From the NCBI GenBank assembly GCA_028820635.1, contig JAPPIG010000064.1:62001-126000 (forward strand): DNA of 64,000 nucleotides, given 5' to 3'. Source of the stretch: Candidatus Poribacteria bacterium (GTDB lineage Bacteria; Poribacteria; WGA-4E; WGA-3G). Position numbers and translations under genes: made by a program. Under the pieces are notes generated by a model. The model searched no databases. It worked only from the letters and a program-made list of their open reading frames with translations, and had not been told where the DNA came from. Shown piece by piece: positions 50,589 through 59,890 of this stretch; the first letter of the stretch is position 1, and every line of letters starts with the position of its first letter.

Positions 50589-53249
50589 ATGACATCAGAT
50601 GAAATCAGAGCAAGTTATTTAGAATATTTCCGAAAAAGAGGACATACTGTTGTTCCGAGTGCCTCATTAATTCCTGCTGACGATCCAACTTTGTTGTTTA
50701 CAAATGCGGGTATGAATCAATTCAAGGATGTTTTCCTTGGAATTGGGCAGCGGGAATACACGCGGGCAGTAGACACGCAAAAATGTCTACGAGTAAGCGG
50801 AAAACATAACGACCTTGAAGAGGTAGGACATTCACCAAGCCACCACACGTTCTTTGAGATGCTCGGAAACTGGTCATTCGGAGATTACTATAAGCAGGAA
50901 GCCATCGCTTTTGCATGGGAATTAGTGACGGAGTTGTGGAAAATTCCTGCTGAGCTGCTCTGGGCAACGGTATACGTTGAAGACGATGAAACAGAAAAAC
51001 TATGGCTGCAAGAGACTGACCTGCCGCTTGACCGCATCCGCCGCTGTAATAAGGACAACTTTTGGGAAATGGGTGAGACCGGCCCCTGCGGTCCGTGTAG
51101 TGAACTTTTTATTGATTTAGGCGTAGAAGCATTCCCTGAAACTGCAAACGACCCTGATGCTGGACCTAACACAAGTGATAGATTCCTTGAATTTTGGAAT
51201 CTTGTCTTTATTCAATTCAATCGGGACCAGAATGGAAAACTTGATCCCCTTCCTGCTACTCACGTAGACACAGGCATGGGGTTTGAGAGAATTACGTCTA
51301 TACTGCAAGGAGTTGATTCGAACTACAAAACAGACCTGTTTACACCGCTTCTGGATACGATTTCGGATATGACAGAGACCGTATACTCACACGACATCAG
51401 TGGGCTGCCACATAGGGTAATTGCTGACCATATCCGATGTTTGACATTTGCCATTGGAGATGGTGTGATGCCGTCTAACGATGGACGCGGTTATGTCATC
51501 CGCCGAATTTTGCGGCGTGCTGTGTTATATGGCAAAAAACTGGATATGGACGAACCGTTCATTTTCCGCCTTGTTGATAAAGTCGTAGAGTTGTTAGGTG
51601 ATGTTTTTCCCGATGTTTTGCCGCGACGTGAATTTATTACACGTACTATTCAGGCTGAGGAGAATCGTTTTCATCAAACGCTGGCACGTGGGTTAGAGAT
51701 GCTTGGACAGTCAATTAACACCCTCAAAGCGGAAGGTGAAACAGAACTTGATGGCAAACGTGCATTTGAGTTATATGATACGTTCGGATTTCCGCTTGAC
51801 CTGACACAACTTCTCACGCGCGAAGAAGGTTTTGCAGTAGACGAAATTGGTTTTGAAGATAGCATGGAGGAACAACGCGCCCGGGGACGCGCTGCATGGC
51901 AGGAAGCAGGTAGTGGCACAAAAGATGATGAAATCGCTGTTTACGCAGAAGTTCTAAAAGAAACTGGTAGCACAGAATTTGTTGGATATACTGAACATAC
52001 TGTTGATGCAGAAATTGTGGCGTTGATTGCTGGCACAGAATCCGTTGCAAGAGCAAAGCAAGATCAAGAGGTCTCTGTCCTTCTCAATCGCACGCCATTT
52101 TACGGCGAATCGGGCGGACAAGTTGGTGATGTCGGAGTGCTTGAAAGTTCTGACGCGAAACTTGCTGTGCTTGACACGATAAAACCTTCTCCCGATCTGT
52201 TTGTTCATAAGTGTAAGGTTGTTGAAGGTGAGATTACCCCCTTTACGAAAGTTAAGGCACAGATTGACATTGACCGTCGCAACGCTATAGCAGTGAGCCA
52301 CACCGCAACGCATCTACTGCACAGCGGATTGCGTAATATACTCGGAACACACGTCGCACAAGCAGGATCGCTCGTTCAAGCAGGAAGATTAAGGTTTGAT
52401 TTTAACCATTATGAGGCTGTGTCATCGGAGCAACTCCGTGGAATTGAAATCTTTGTCAACGAGAAGATTCGTGAAAATGATATACTTGAGATCGGTGAAA
52501 TGTCGTTGGATAAAGCAAAAGAAAGAGGCGCTTTAGCCTTCTTCGGTGACAAATATGGGGATGTTGTGCGTGTGGTGAAAGCAGGTAAATATAGCGTAGA
52601 GTTATGCGGAGGAACACATGTCGATGCAACAGGTGAACTCGGTTATGTCAAATTGATGAGTGAAAGCAGTATCGCCGCGGGTGTGCGTCGCGTTGAAGCA
52701 CTCACGGGCAATGCTGCCGTTACAGCGATTCAGGATGATGAGGCATTACTTTCTGATGTGGCCAGTTTGCTAAAAACGCCAAAAACTGGTTTGTCTGAAA
52801 GAATTGAACAACTGCTGCTGGAACAACGTGAATTAGAGCAGCAAATTCAACAATTGAAAAGTCAGAACGCACTCTCAAACATTGGGACTTTAGTTGATGG
52901 TGCAACACTCGTTGAGGGAGTAAAGGTTGTCGCTTCGCGGATAGACAAAACTGATAGAGATAGTTTGCGACAGATGGTAGACGCGCTTAAAAATCAACTG
53001 GAATCTGGTGTCGTGGCACTTGCATCAGTTACAGGAGATGACGCTGCGTTTATTGTTGGTGTAACGTCTGACCTTGTAAAGGACCAAGGTTTGCATGCTG
53101 GCAAACTCATACAAGCGATTACCGAAATTGCCGATGGGCGCGGTGGTGGTCGTCCGGAATTGGCGCAGGGCGGCGGGCGAAACCTTGGGAAAGTGGATGC
53201 AGCGATTGCTGCGACCACACAAATTATAGAAAAACAACTACAGACCTAA
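50589..53249 (+). CDS. alaS: alanyl-tRNA synthetase
   Basis: An 886-residue class II synthetase. It starts MTSDEIRASYLEYFRKRGHT, the normal AlaRS N-terminus, at an ATG just downstream of a strong promoter. Aminoacylation motifs GHSPSHHTFFEMLGNWSFGDYYK-type and GMGFERI are present. The editing domain has HTATHLLHS and the zinc Cys/His ELCGGTH. The C-terminal C-Ala domain with GGGRPELAQGGG completes the protein. The length is the family norm, and no lesion is seen. It charges tRNA(Ala) and removes misacylated Ser and Gly. Confidence 0.96.
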   Translation: MTSDEIRASYLEYFRKRGHTVVPSASLIPADDPTLLFTNAGMNQFKDVFLGIGQREYTRAVDTQKCLRVSGKHNDLEEVGHSPSHHTFFEMLGNWSFGDYYKQEAIAFAWELVTELWKIPAELLWATVYVEDDETEKLWLQETDLPLDRIRRCNKDNFWEMGETGPCGPCSELFIDLGVEAFPETANDPDAGPNTSDRFLEFWNLVFIQFNRDQNGKLDPLPATHVDTGMGFERITSILQGVDSNYKTDLFTPLLDTISDMTETVYSHDISGLPHRVIADHIRCLTFAIGDGVMPSNDGRGYVIRRILRRAVLYGKKLDMDEPFIFRLVDKVVELLGDVFPDVLPRREFITRTIQAEENRFHQTLARGLEMLGQSINTLKAEGETELDGKRAFELYDTFGFPLDLTQLLTREEGFAVDEIGFEDSMEEQRARGRAAWQEAGSGTKDDEIAVYAEVLKETGSTEFVGYTEHTVDAEIVALIAGTESVARAKQDQEVSVLLNRTPFYGESGGQVGDVGVLESSDAKLAVLDTIKPSPDLFVHKCKVVEGEITPFTKVKAQIDIDRRNAIAVSHTATHLLHSGLRNILGTHVAQAGSLVQAGRLRFDFNHYEAVSSEQLRGIEIFVNEKIRENDILEIGEMSLDKAKERGALAFFGDKYGDVVRVVKAGKYSVELCGGTHVDATGELGYVKLMSESSIAAGVRRVEALTGNAAVTAIQDDEALLSDVASLLKTPKTGLSERIEQLLLEQRELEQQIQQLKSQNALSNIGTLVDGATLVEGVKVVASRIDKTDRDSLRQMVDALKNQLESGVVALASVTGDDAAFIVGVTSDLVKDQGLHAGKLIQAITEIADGRGGGRPELAQGGGRNLGKVDAAIAATTQIIEKQLQT

Positions 53250-53323
53250 AAGAAAATCGCGTTTGAAATTCGTGTTTTTCCTTATTGTGTACATGTTCAA
53301 ACGCATAAAAAAGGAATACATAT

Positions 53324-53959
53324 ATGGCAGAGTGGGGTGTAATTCTTTCATTTTTTTGGAAAGGCAGTCTTGGTGTAGCACTGATTGCTTTAGCCGTTTT
53401 ATTTGTGTACTTATGTAGAACGCTCGGCAGTTTAAGAAATTCTCTGAACAGTATTCAGAACACGCTTAATTCTACGGAAAACCTCGTCAATCAAGAAGTC
53501 GGAATACTCATTACTGACGTTAGTCAAACGGTAAAAGAGATCAATAAAGAGTTACCGCAACTGCTACAAAATATCAATGGCGTTACGGCATCAATACAGC
53601 AGATTAGCGAAAATGAGGTGCAACCGACTTTACATAGTGTTCAAGAATTGACGGAAACGCTAAATCAAAGTGTACAGGAACTTGAATCGGTTGTCCAAAA
53701 AGTATCTACTTTTTCAGGTCAAACCATCGAACAGGCAGAGTATTTTCGTAATCAAGTCGCAGTATCTCTCGCAGATATTGTGAGTATGTGGCACGGATTA
53801 AAAGCAGGTTGGGAAAGGCTTTATAAATCATCTCACACAAGTGGAACTGCTCAATCTAATGCTGAAGACAGTGAATCTCAACCGACCGTAGAATCTTTAC
53901 AAAATGATGAATCGGAAACGGAGACTTCCACAGAGCAATCAGAAGTTGTTGCTGAGTAA
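53324..53959 (+). CDS. DUF948-family membrane-anchored coiled-coil protein
   Basis: A 211-residue protein with one N-terminal membrane helix (GSLGVALIALAVLFVYLCRTLG) and then a long helical stretch (residues about 35-150) with SLRNSLNSIQNTLNSTENLV and ELTETLNQSVQELESVVQKV, ending in an acidic Ser/Glu-rich tail. This is the layout of DUF948 (YtxG-type) proteins. The YtxH-type gene follows by about 220 bp; the same two families are neighbours in Bacillus subtilis (ytxGH). Its molecular function is unknown; a role in envelope stress is suggested for the Bacillus pair. Confidence 0.78.
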   Translation: MAEWGVILSFFWKGSLGVALIALAVLFVYLCRTLGSLRNSLNSIQNTLNSTENLVNQEVGILITDVSQTVKEINKELPQLLQNINGVTASIQQISENEVQPTLHSVQELTETLNQSVQELESVVQKVSTFSGQTIEQAEYFRNQVAVSLADIVSMWHGLKAGWERLYKSSHTSGTAQSNAEDSESQPTVESLQNDESETETSTEQSEVVAE

Positions 53960-54177
53960 TAAATTGGCTTACTCTTCAGAAATTAACCAATTTGCCAGAA
54001 TGCCATTGTTCTCATAGCGTACAAGAAATTAAATTGAAAAAGATTTGGTGAAAATCCACTTAATTGAAAAGAAATATCCAAAATAAACGTATATACTAAA
54101 GTGACGAACAATTTCATCCTAAACGTGGTAAGTCAATATTAAATTAACGCTTACACTTATATAGAAAGGATAAACTC

Positions 54178-54576
54178 ATGAGTAACGATGGACGCAACAA
54201 TGGATTGACAATGATTTTTGCTTTCTGCACCGGTTTTTTGACAGGTGCGGTAATTAGCCTACTCTATGCACCAGCACCGGGTAAAGAGACTCGACAGAAA
54301 ATCCGAGATACCTCGGCTCAGGCAAAAGATAAGACACTGGAATTCGCTCAACATGCAAGTGAGGCAGCAAAAGAAAATGTGCAGCACATGGTAGATCAAG
54401 GGAAGGAAAGTGTACAAGGACTCGTTGAAGTCGGCAAAGAACGTGTCAAAGACGCATCAAATCAAGTGAAATCCGCAGTTGAAACCGGTAAAAAAGTCTC
54501 TTCTGAAGTTCGAAACAAAATCACTGAGACAATTCCCGGACTTAACAATGATAAGAAATCAACTGAAGAAGCATAA
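54178..54576 (+). CDS. YtxH-domain protein
   Basis: A 132-residue protein. The N-terminal glycine-containing membrane segment ends in the family motif LYAPAPGKETRQKI (GLLxAPxxGxETR type), followed by amphipathic helices with repeated VKSAVETGKKV and GLVEVGKERVKDA segments that resemble LEA/apolipoprotein-like 11-mers. Members are stress-related membrane proteins of unknown mechanism. AAAGGA precedes the ATG. It pairs with the DUF948 gene upstream. Confidence 0.82.
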   Translation: MSNDGRNNGLTMIFAFCTGFLTGAVISLLYAPAPGKETRQKIRDTSAQAKDKTLEFAQHASEAAKENVQHMVDQGKESVQGLVEVGKERVKDASNQVKSAVETGKKVSSEVRNKITETIPGLNNDKKSTEEA

Positions 54577-54658
54577 TAACAACATTTCTGAGGTTGTAGC
54601 TACTTTTCTTGTCTGTAGTAGAAATTTCTAACAAACTTTTTTCATTCATTTCAACGAT

Positions 54659-55405
54659 ATGGAAGTTGAAAAATTAAGAACTCTCCTTGAGAAGGTCAAA
54701 AGTGGGGAGATTGAGGTCAGTGATGCACTTCAATCTCTCCGCACCCTCCCATTTGAAGACCTCGGTTTTTCCAAAATTGACCACCATCGCCAACTACGAA
54801 CAGGTTTTCCTGAAGTCATCTTCTGCGAAGGGAAAACTGATGTCCAAGTTGCGAAAATTAGCGAACGTATCCTTGAAGCTGGACATCCCCTGCTGGCAAC
54901 GCGCGCTACACCCTCAATGTATGAGGCAGTAAAACCACTCCATCCGGAAGCACGTTACAACGAACTGGGACGGACAATCTCCGTTATGCAGTCTGATGTA
55001 GAAGGTAAGACAGGAGTCTTGGTTATTTCTGCTGGCACGTCTGACTTACCCGTTGCAGAAGAAGCTGCTGAAACTGCTTATATGATGGGCAGCCCACCTG
55101 AACGTCTTTACGATGTAGGTGTCGCTGGATTACACAGACTCATAGGTAATCATGAGAAACTTCTGAATGCGCGTGTCATTGTTGTGATTGCGGGTATGGA
55201 AGGCGCATTACCGAGTGTGGTCGGTGGCTTGGTTGATTGTCCTGTCATTGCTGTACCAACAAGCATTGGTTATGGGGCAAGTTTTGGCGGACTTGCTGCC
55301 TTGCTTGGCATGCTAAATAGTTGTGCTTCTGGGGTCACTGTTGTCAACATTGATAACGGGTTTGGTGCTGGCTATAGTGCCTCGCTTATAAATCGCTTGT
55401 CATAA
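54659..55405 (+). CDS. larB: pyridinium-3,5-biscarboxylic acid mononucleotide synthase
   Basis: A 248-residue LarB. The C-terminal PurE-like carboxylase domain is clear: VLVISAGTSDLPVAEEAAETA, YDVGVAGLHRL, VIVVIAGMEGALPSVVGGLVDCPVIAVPTSIGYG and NIDNGFGAGYSAS. LarB carboxylates nicotinic acid adenine dinucleotide and hydrolyses the phosphoanhydride, the first step to the nickel-pincer cofactor of lactate racemase and related enzymes. larC and larE are not in the window. No good Shine-Dalgarno is visible before the ATG. Confidence 0.92.
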   Translation: MEVEKLRTLLEKVKSGEIEVSDALQSLRTLPFEDLGFSKIDHHRQLRTGFPEVIFCEGKTDVQVAKISERILEAGHPLLATRATPSMYEAVKPLHPEARYNELGRTISVMQSDVEGKTGVLVISAGTSDLPVAEEAAETAYMMGSPPERLYDVGVAGLHRLIGNHEKLLNARVIVVIAGMEGALPSVVGGLVDCPVIAVPTSIGYGASFGGLAALLGMLNSCASGVTVVNIDNGFGAGYSASLINRLS

Positions 55406-55427
55406 ATTTTAAGGGTATTCGTCTTCT

Positions 55428-55452
55428 GTAGGAGCGAGCTCCTGCTCGCGAC
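55428..55452. repeat. hairpin GCGAGC-TCCT-GCTCGC, GTAGGAGCG family
   Basis: TGTAGGA leads into GCGAGC-TCCT-GCTCGC and then GAC. The copy at 18933-18960 has the same flanks and loop, but its stem is GCGACC/GGTCGC, a compensated change. Confidence 0.7.
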
Positions 55453-55586
55453 ATCTTATGCAAATGTTTTTGTCTCAACAGACGAAATAACAATGAAACA
55501 TATTCAAAACAAAGGACACCGTCAATTACGCAAAGGTCGTCACTCAATACCTGGGACTTATACCAAATTAACGCGATTCGTCTCGG

Positions 55587-55604
55587 TAGGTGCGGTTTCC
55601 TAAC
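55587..55604. repeat. reverse copy of the GGTGCGGTT repeat
   Basis: AGGTGCGGTTTCCTAACC read on the other strand matches the hairpins at 1759-1780 and 2054-2075. Confidence 0.6.
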
Positions 55605-55625
55605 CAATTCAGAATACCACACGGG

Positions 55626-55658
55626 GAATGCCTAAATGGCATTCATACCGTTGATTTC
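55626..55658. repeat. 33-nt exact repeat shared with 49728-49760
   Basis: It begins with the hairpin GAATGCC-TAAAT-GGCATTC and continues ATACCGTTGATTTC. It is identical to 49728-49760, 6 kb away; both lie in gene-free stretches. Confidence 0.8.
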
Positions 55659-55825
55659 TTGATTTGGCGTATTCTGCCTGACACCAATAAAACAAGATAA
55701 ATCCTGTTAATTTGGTATAAAACCACTATTGAGAGTATAACAAAGTATGATTATCTAACGAAAGTCATAAATGAGATATAATTTATTAGAATTGATATAA
55801 CAAATTTTCTATTGTATAAAGAGGA

Positions 55826-56668
55826 ATGATGATTATGCAAAAATGTTTTCTTTCCATGTTCAAAACTATAATAATCTTTACATTGACCATAAACATCTCT
55901 CAATTTGCGTTTGCACAAGGCAAGGTTAACGTTCAAGACGGTCCTATCCCTGAAGCACAGTGGATGGTGAAGGTTAACGGAGATGAATTGAATGAAGACC
56001 ATTCAGGTGTCAAGACGTGGATTACGAAGTGGTACGGGCCTGATGGAAACTATGAAAACAACGATCCCCTCGGGAAAAGGGCTCCAAGAGATTTTATTTC
56101 TGAAGGAACTGGAGAAAAACTAACCCAACTCACACTTTCAACTATTGAGGGATTATATAAGACACGCAAAGTCAAAATGGAATGGCCTCGTACAAACGGT
56201 GGAATACGAGGATGGACTGTCTTTGAAATTGATCCCACAAATCCAAACAACATGCAGAAAGAAGGTGGTGCAGTTAATAGTTTTGACACCTATGCAATCT
56301 GTGTGATTGACGCACCAAAAGCCATGGAATCTGTTATGTCTCCTGCACACGACGACCATGCACAGATATGGCTTAATGGTGAAAAATGGTACAATAATCC
56401 GACTTGGACAGGTGGCGTGCAACAAGTAGACTTCAATATTGAGGTCGAATTGAAAAAAGGGGCAAACGTTCTCCTTTATCGCTGTAGTGAAGGTGGCGGT
56501 AGTGCATATTTGAATCTACATTTTGATGATGCCACTCACGACGCAGTTAAAATTTATCCCGATAAAGCCACTGACCAAGCAACCTTTTTCAAAGAAATTG
56601 ATGGTGTCTTACCTGTTGAACCCAGACAAAAGTTGACAACAACGTGGGCGGATATCAAGCAAAGATAG
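55826..56668 (+). CDS. secreted protein with jelly-roll-like domain and shared C-terminal tail
   Basis: A 280-residue protein. Three in-frame ATGs lie within 12 bases (55826, 55829, 55835); GAGG fits the last best. The signal peptide is IIIFTLTINISQFAFA. The C-terminal half has HAQIWLNGEKWYNNPTW, ELKKGANVLLYRCSEGGGSAYLNLHF, a beta-sandwich pattern seen in sugar-binding domains of glycoside hydrolases and similar exported proteins. It ends in LPVEPRQKLTTTWADIKQR, the tail found on four other secreted proteins here. The function is unknown; carbohydrate binding is a guess from the fold pattern. Confidence 0.82.
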   Translation: MMIMQKCFLSMFKTIIIFTLTINISQFAFAQGKVNVQDGPIPEAQWMVKVNGDELNEDHSGVKTWITKWYGPDGNYENNDPLGKRAPRDFISEGTGEKLTQLTLSTIEGLYKTRKVKMEWPRTNGGIRGWTVFEIDPTNPNNMQKEGGAVNSFDTYAICVIDAPKAMESVMSPAHDDHAQIWLNGEKWYNNPTWTGGVQQVDFNIEVELKKGANVLLYRCSEGGGSAYLNLHFDDATHDAVKIYPDKATDQATFFKEIDGVLPVEPRQKLTTTWADIKQR

Positions 56669-56687
56669 ACAGGTCATCATAATCATT

Positions 56688-56718
56688 AGGCGCGCTGCAA
56701 AGCGCGCCTTTTTCTTTT
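56688..56718 (+). terminator. rho-independent terminator, GGCGCG family
   Basis: AGGCGCGCT-GCAA-AGCGCGCCT is followed by TTTTCTTTT. It ends the secreted protein's transcript and belongs to the GGCGCG hairpin family. Confidence 0.75.
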
Positions 56719-56752
56719 AGAATGAAACATGCTAAAGACTGACTACAATTTC

Positions 56753-56781
56753 TTGCAAATCATCATATTATCCATTATAAT
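56753..56781 (+). promoter_or_regulatory. promoter placing the transcript start at the ATG (leaderless)
   Basis: TTGCAA at 56753-56758 and TATAAT at 56776-56781 are 17 bp apart. The -10 ends only six bases before the ATG at 56788, so the mRNA should start at or within a base or two of the initiation codon. No Shine-Dalgarno is present between them. Confidence 0.6.
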
Positions 56782-56787
56782 AAAAAC

Positions 56788-57408
56788 ATGTGGAATAAGA
56801 TTTATTATTGCTCAATCGTTATCTGTATTATCTTTTTCCTCGGCGGATGGCTGGGAAACTGGAAGCGTGCAATGAAAGCCGGTACCGAGGCATATCGGAT
56901 TCAGGACTATGATGCTGCAGTAGAGGCTTTTCAACAAGCAACGTTTGACAAACCTGATAATCCGATTGCACTTCACAACCTCGGAACAGCACTCTATAAA
57001 AAAGGCAGATATACAGATGCTGCTGCAGCCTTTCAAAGATCAATTTTGAAAGGAAATTTTCCCAATGAAGCTGCTGCTTATTACAACTTAGGCAATGTGC
57101 AATTTCAGTTGCGTGACCTCACCGCTGCAATTGAATCTTATGAGTCTTCCCTTCGCTTAAACCCTCATGATGCCGATGCTAAACATAACCATGCATTAGC
57201 ACTTCAACTGTTGAAAGAACAACAGGAAAACACCATACAGCAGCAACTCAATTGGCAAAAGGATGCACAAAAAAACGAGCCAAGTCACATTCCTAAAGCA
57301 GAGGCATTTCAACTGCTTGAACGTCTGAGTAAGAATGAAAATAAACGCAGACAAAATATGCTCAAACAACAACTCAATAGCGGATATCGTCGTGATAAAG
57401 ATTGGTAA
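56788..57408 (+). CDS. TPR protein, BatC-like
   Basis: A 206-residue protein with an N-terminal membrane anchor (CSIVICIIFFLGGWLGNW) and three TPR units (AGTEAYRIQDYDAAVEAFQQATFDKPDN; ALHNLGTALYKKGRYTDAAAAFQRSIL; AYYNLGNVQFQLRDLTAAIESYESSLRLNP), cited as motifs. A Gln/Lys-rich tail follows. Together with the overlapping batD-like gene, it resembles the TPR member of Bat (Bacteroides aerotolerance) operons, which are thought to form an envelope complex with MoxR and VWA proteins. Those partners are not adjacent. The promoter suggests leaderless translation. Confidence 0.8.
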   Translation: MWNKIYYCSIVICIIFFLGGWLGNWKRAMKAGTEAYRIQDYDAAVEAFQQATFDKPDNPIALHNLGTALYKKGRYTDAAAAFQRSILKGNFPNEAAAYYNLGNVQFQLRDLTAAIESYESSLRLNPHDADAKHNHALALQLLKEQQENTIQQQLNWQKDAQKNEPSHIPKAEAFQLLERLSKNENKRRQNMLKQQLNSGYRRDKDW

Positions 57409-59044
57409 TTTTCAAAAACTCCTGTTGCAATCATATTTGAGCCTTACACTATTTAGTATCTTACTGATGCTTTTCACGACAGGCGTACAAAGCCAAGATG
57501 TCAAAGTTGCAGCAGTAGTTACACCCCGCCATATACAATTTAATGAGAAAGCAACTTTGGAACTCACAATATCGGGAAACGCACAAATGAAACATATCGG
57601 TTCCCCGACTTTCAATTTTTTGCCCGATTTCCTCGCTGTTCCATTGCATTCCAAAACAACTCCACGGTTAATAGATGATAAAATTGCTGTCACTATGGCG
57701 TGGGCTTATGAACTTATACCGCAAAAGATTGGTGAGATCGTTCTTTCGGACGTGCAATTTTCTTACCAAGGTGTACCTTACTTGGCGAACCCTGGCAAAA
57801 TCATTGTCGCTGCAGTTGACACCTACGTGAACAATACTACCGGTGGCATACATAAAGTACAGATTAAAGTTAGTAATCCAAAACCTTATCTTAATGAAGC
57901 TATTGAATATAGATTTCGCTACCTTTATACAACTGTGCTGCCATCCCTGGAACCTTTGATCCCTTCACTTCCAGAATTCACGAATTTTTTAGTAGAAGAA
58001 CTCCCCAATGAGAAAGGCGTTACTGTGCAGATACAGGGTAAAAAGTTTCAAGTCCAAGAGTATGTTCGACGCTTGTATCCACAGAAAACTGGACAAATAC
58101 TTATTCAACCTGCCCAGTTAAAACTTCCGATAAAAGGTAATCCAAAGACGCTAAAAACAAAATCTGTTCCACTCAATGTCCAACCACTCCCTGAGGTAGG
58201 AAAACCCGCCAACTTCACTGGAGCTGTGGGTAAATATAGTATTACGACACAAGTTGACCGCAGAAAACTTGAAGTACGACAAGCACTTACGCTGTCATTA
58301 CAAATTACTGGAAGTGGTAATGTCAAAACGGTAACGCCTCCTAAAATTCCTGCTATTAAAGGATTTAGGATCAACTCTCAAAATCTTGCAAACACTACTA
58401 ACAGTAATACCAACGTCTATACTTACGCACTTACACCCCTAAAAGCCGGTATTTTACAGATACCTGCAATAGAATATGTTTTCTTCAATCCCACAAATGG
58501 CACATACCAAACAACCCAAACAACGCCAATACCTATTACTGTGCTTCCTAATGCAAACGATATGGTTGAAAGTGAATCTGATTTCCCATCGTGGATATTA
58601 TGGTTGCTTTTACTAATACCTATATTTTTGGGAGTTGGCGGATATCTACTGTATCGTGCTAAGTTTAAATCTGATAGCGAATCAACTACACCTGATACGC
58701 CGATGACGCCCGCAGCAAAAGCATTTTCTGCGCTCAATGCAATTGACTCTGACCTAACGGATGCAAATTCATCCGCCTTCGGTGAGGCATTAACCCGAAG
58801 TCTACATCAATATTTATGCGAACGGCAAGATATTCCATACCGCCAACTGAATCCTGCCGAAGTCCAAGAAATTTGCACACAAGTGGGAGTTTCAACACCT
58901 ATTCTAAAAGAATTGATAGACATACTTACAAAGTGCGACCATTACCGATTTGCTCCGATACCGTTTTCTGTTGACGAACAAAAATCATTAATCTCCCGTG
59001 CCGAAACCGTTATACAACACATTGAAAAAACTAATGCTGTGTAA
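57392..59044 (+). CDS. batD: BatD-family protein
   Basis: The start is uncertain: a GTG at 57392 gives a 550-residue protein with a clean signal peptide (LSLTLFSILLMLFTTGVQSQD), while an ATG at 57335 lies well inside the upstream gene. The body has BatD repeats of beta-sandwich type (VVTPRHIQFNEKATLELTISG; VKIQVSNPKPYLNEAIEYRFR-like), and a C-terminal membrane helix (WILWLLLLIPIFLGVGGYLLY) with a cytosolic helical tail. BatD is part of the Bat system linked to oxygen tolerance in Bacteroides and to aerotolerance-like envelope functions elsewhere. It overlaps the TPR gene by 17 nt. Confidence 0.85.
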   Translation: MIKIGNFQKLLLQSYLSLTLFSILLMLFTTGVQSQDVKVAAVVTPRHIQFNEKATLELTISGNAQMKHIGSPTFNFLPDFLAVPLHSKTTPRLIDDKIAVTMAWAYELIPQKIGEIVLSDVQFSYQGVPYLANPGKIIVAAVDTYVNNTTGGIHKVQIKVSNPKPYLNEAIEYRFRYLYTTVLPSLEPLIPSLPEFTNFLVEELPNEKGVTVQIQGKKFQVQEYVRRLYPQKTGQILIQPAQLKLPIKGNPKTLKTKSVPLNVQPLPEVGKPANFTGAVGKYSITTQVDRRKLEVRQALTLSLQITGSGNVKTVTPPKIPAIKGFRINSQNLANTTNSNTNVYTYALTPLKAGILQIPAIEYVFFNPTNGTYQTTQTTPIPITVLPNANDMVESESDFPSWILWLLLLIPIFLGVGGYLLYRAKFKSDSESTTPDTPMTPAAKAFSALNAIDSDLTDANSSAFGEALTRSLHQYLCERQDIPYRQLNPAEVQEICTQVGVSTPILKELIDILTKCDHYRFAPIPFSVDEQKSLISRAETVIQHIEKTNAV

Positions 59045-59077
59045 ATCTACTGCTATATCAATAAGGAATACCGAAAA

Positions 59078-59590
59078 ATGGAAATATTTTGGCTATTAAT
59101 TCGATGGATACACGTTATCGCCGCTGTTGTTTGGATTGGCGGAAACCTGATTTTAGCAATGGTCATTGTACCCTATTTCAGACAGAACTTACCGCCTGTT
59201 CAACGTATTCAACTCTTAACTCAAATAGGTAAAAGGTTTGAACCGATTGTATGGGGTTGTGTTGGAATACTCTTTTTCACAGGTATTGCCAACATCTTTG
59301 AAGCAATAGGCTTAGGTTCGTCTTCTGGTTCAGAGGGCATCAATAGCTTCATGCGAACACTCCTTATCAAACTAATATTATTCATTGCGCTGCTTATTTT
59401 AACCGCGCTTCACGGTTTTGTCTTCGGTCCACGGTTATCAGCGGCAATTGAAGGATTAGACCCCGAAACAGAAGAACTTCCTCCTCAAGTCAAGCAACTC
59501 CGCAAGCAAATGTCTATCGTATCCAGTTTTATGGGTGTCGTTTCACTCCTTATTCTGCTTGCAGCTGTCGCGCTCCGCATGGGAATATGA
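59078..59590 (+). CDS. CopD-like integral membrane protein
   Basis: A 170-residue protein with four hydrophobic helices. The first, WIHVIAAVVWIGG, has the His of the CopD/HemJ-like family. GIANIFEAIGL and LTALHGFVFGPRL follow, and the C-terminal helix ends VSLLILLAAVALRMGI. CopD-domain proteins are implicated in copper transport, and related ones in heme synthesis; the exact role is open. It begins 33 bp after batD and may be co-transcribed. Confidence 0.78.
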   Translation: MEIFWLLIRWIHVIAAVVWIGGNLILAMVIVPYFRQNLPPVQRIQLLTQIGKRFEPIVWGCVGILFFTGIANIFEAIGLGSSSGSEGINSFMRTLLIKLILFIALLILTALHGFVFGPRLSAAIEGLDPETEELPPQVKQLRKQMSIVSSFMGVVSLLILLAAVALRMGI

Positions 59591-59630
59591 TTTTACACCC
59601 ATAACTGTCAATTTAGTGGTTCGCCACCCA

Positions 59631-59702
59631 GTAGGCGCGTTTTGTAAACGCGCCGAGTCCTACCCGCAGATGCTATAAAGGCGCGTTCACAAAACGCGCC
59701 TA
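59631..59702. repeat. pair of GGCGCG hairpins forming a long inverted repeat
   Basis: Two 24-bp arms (59631-59654 and 59679-59702) are inverted copies of each other with one mismatch, and each arm also forms its own hairpin (GGCGCGTTT/AAACGCGCC). A diverged CCTCCTACAAG-type repeat follows at about 59716-59745. The 300-bp gap otherwise holds only the promoter at 59790. Confidence 0.7.
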
Positions 59703-59789
59703 CCTTTTGGCAATATGTCGGGCTTACAAAGTCTCCCAACAAGAGTAGTTCGCGACAATTGAATGCCTCTGGTAACTAAAAATAAATAC

Positions 59790-59819
59790 TTGACACAATT
59801 GAATAAATTATAGTATCAT
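59790..59819 (+). promoter_or_regulatory. promoter of the 376-aa membrane protein gene
   Basis: TTGACA at 59790-59795 and TATCAT at 59814-59819 are 18 bp apart. The start would be near 59826, about 65 nt before the ATG. Confidence 0.5.
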
Positions 59820-59890
59820 AATAGAGCAAAAGAGCATTGTCACAGCACAATAATTCTAATGCAACACACATCAGATAATCTGGCGAAAAC

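Larger units (their letters stand above)
55406..55825. other. 420-bp repeat-rich intergenic region
   Basis: It holds a GTAGGAGCGAGC hairpin (55428-55452), a reverse GGTGCGGTT-type repeat (55587-55604) and an exact 33-nt copy of a string at 49728-49760 (55626-55658). A possible -10 (TATAAT at 55777-55782) lacks a good -35. No gene is visible. Confidence 0.6.
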
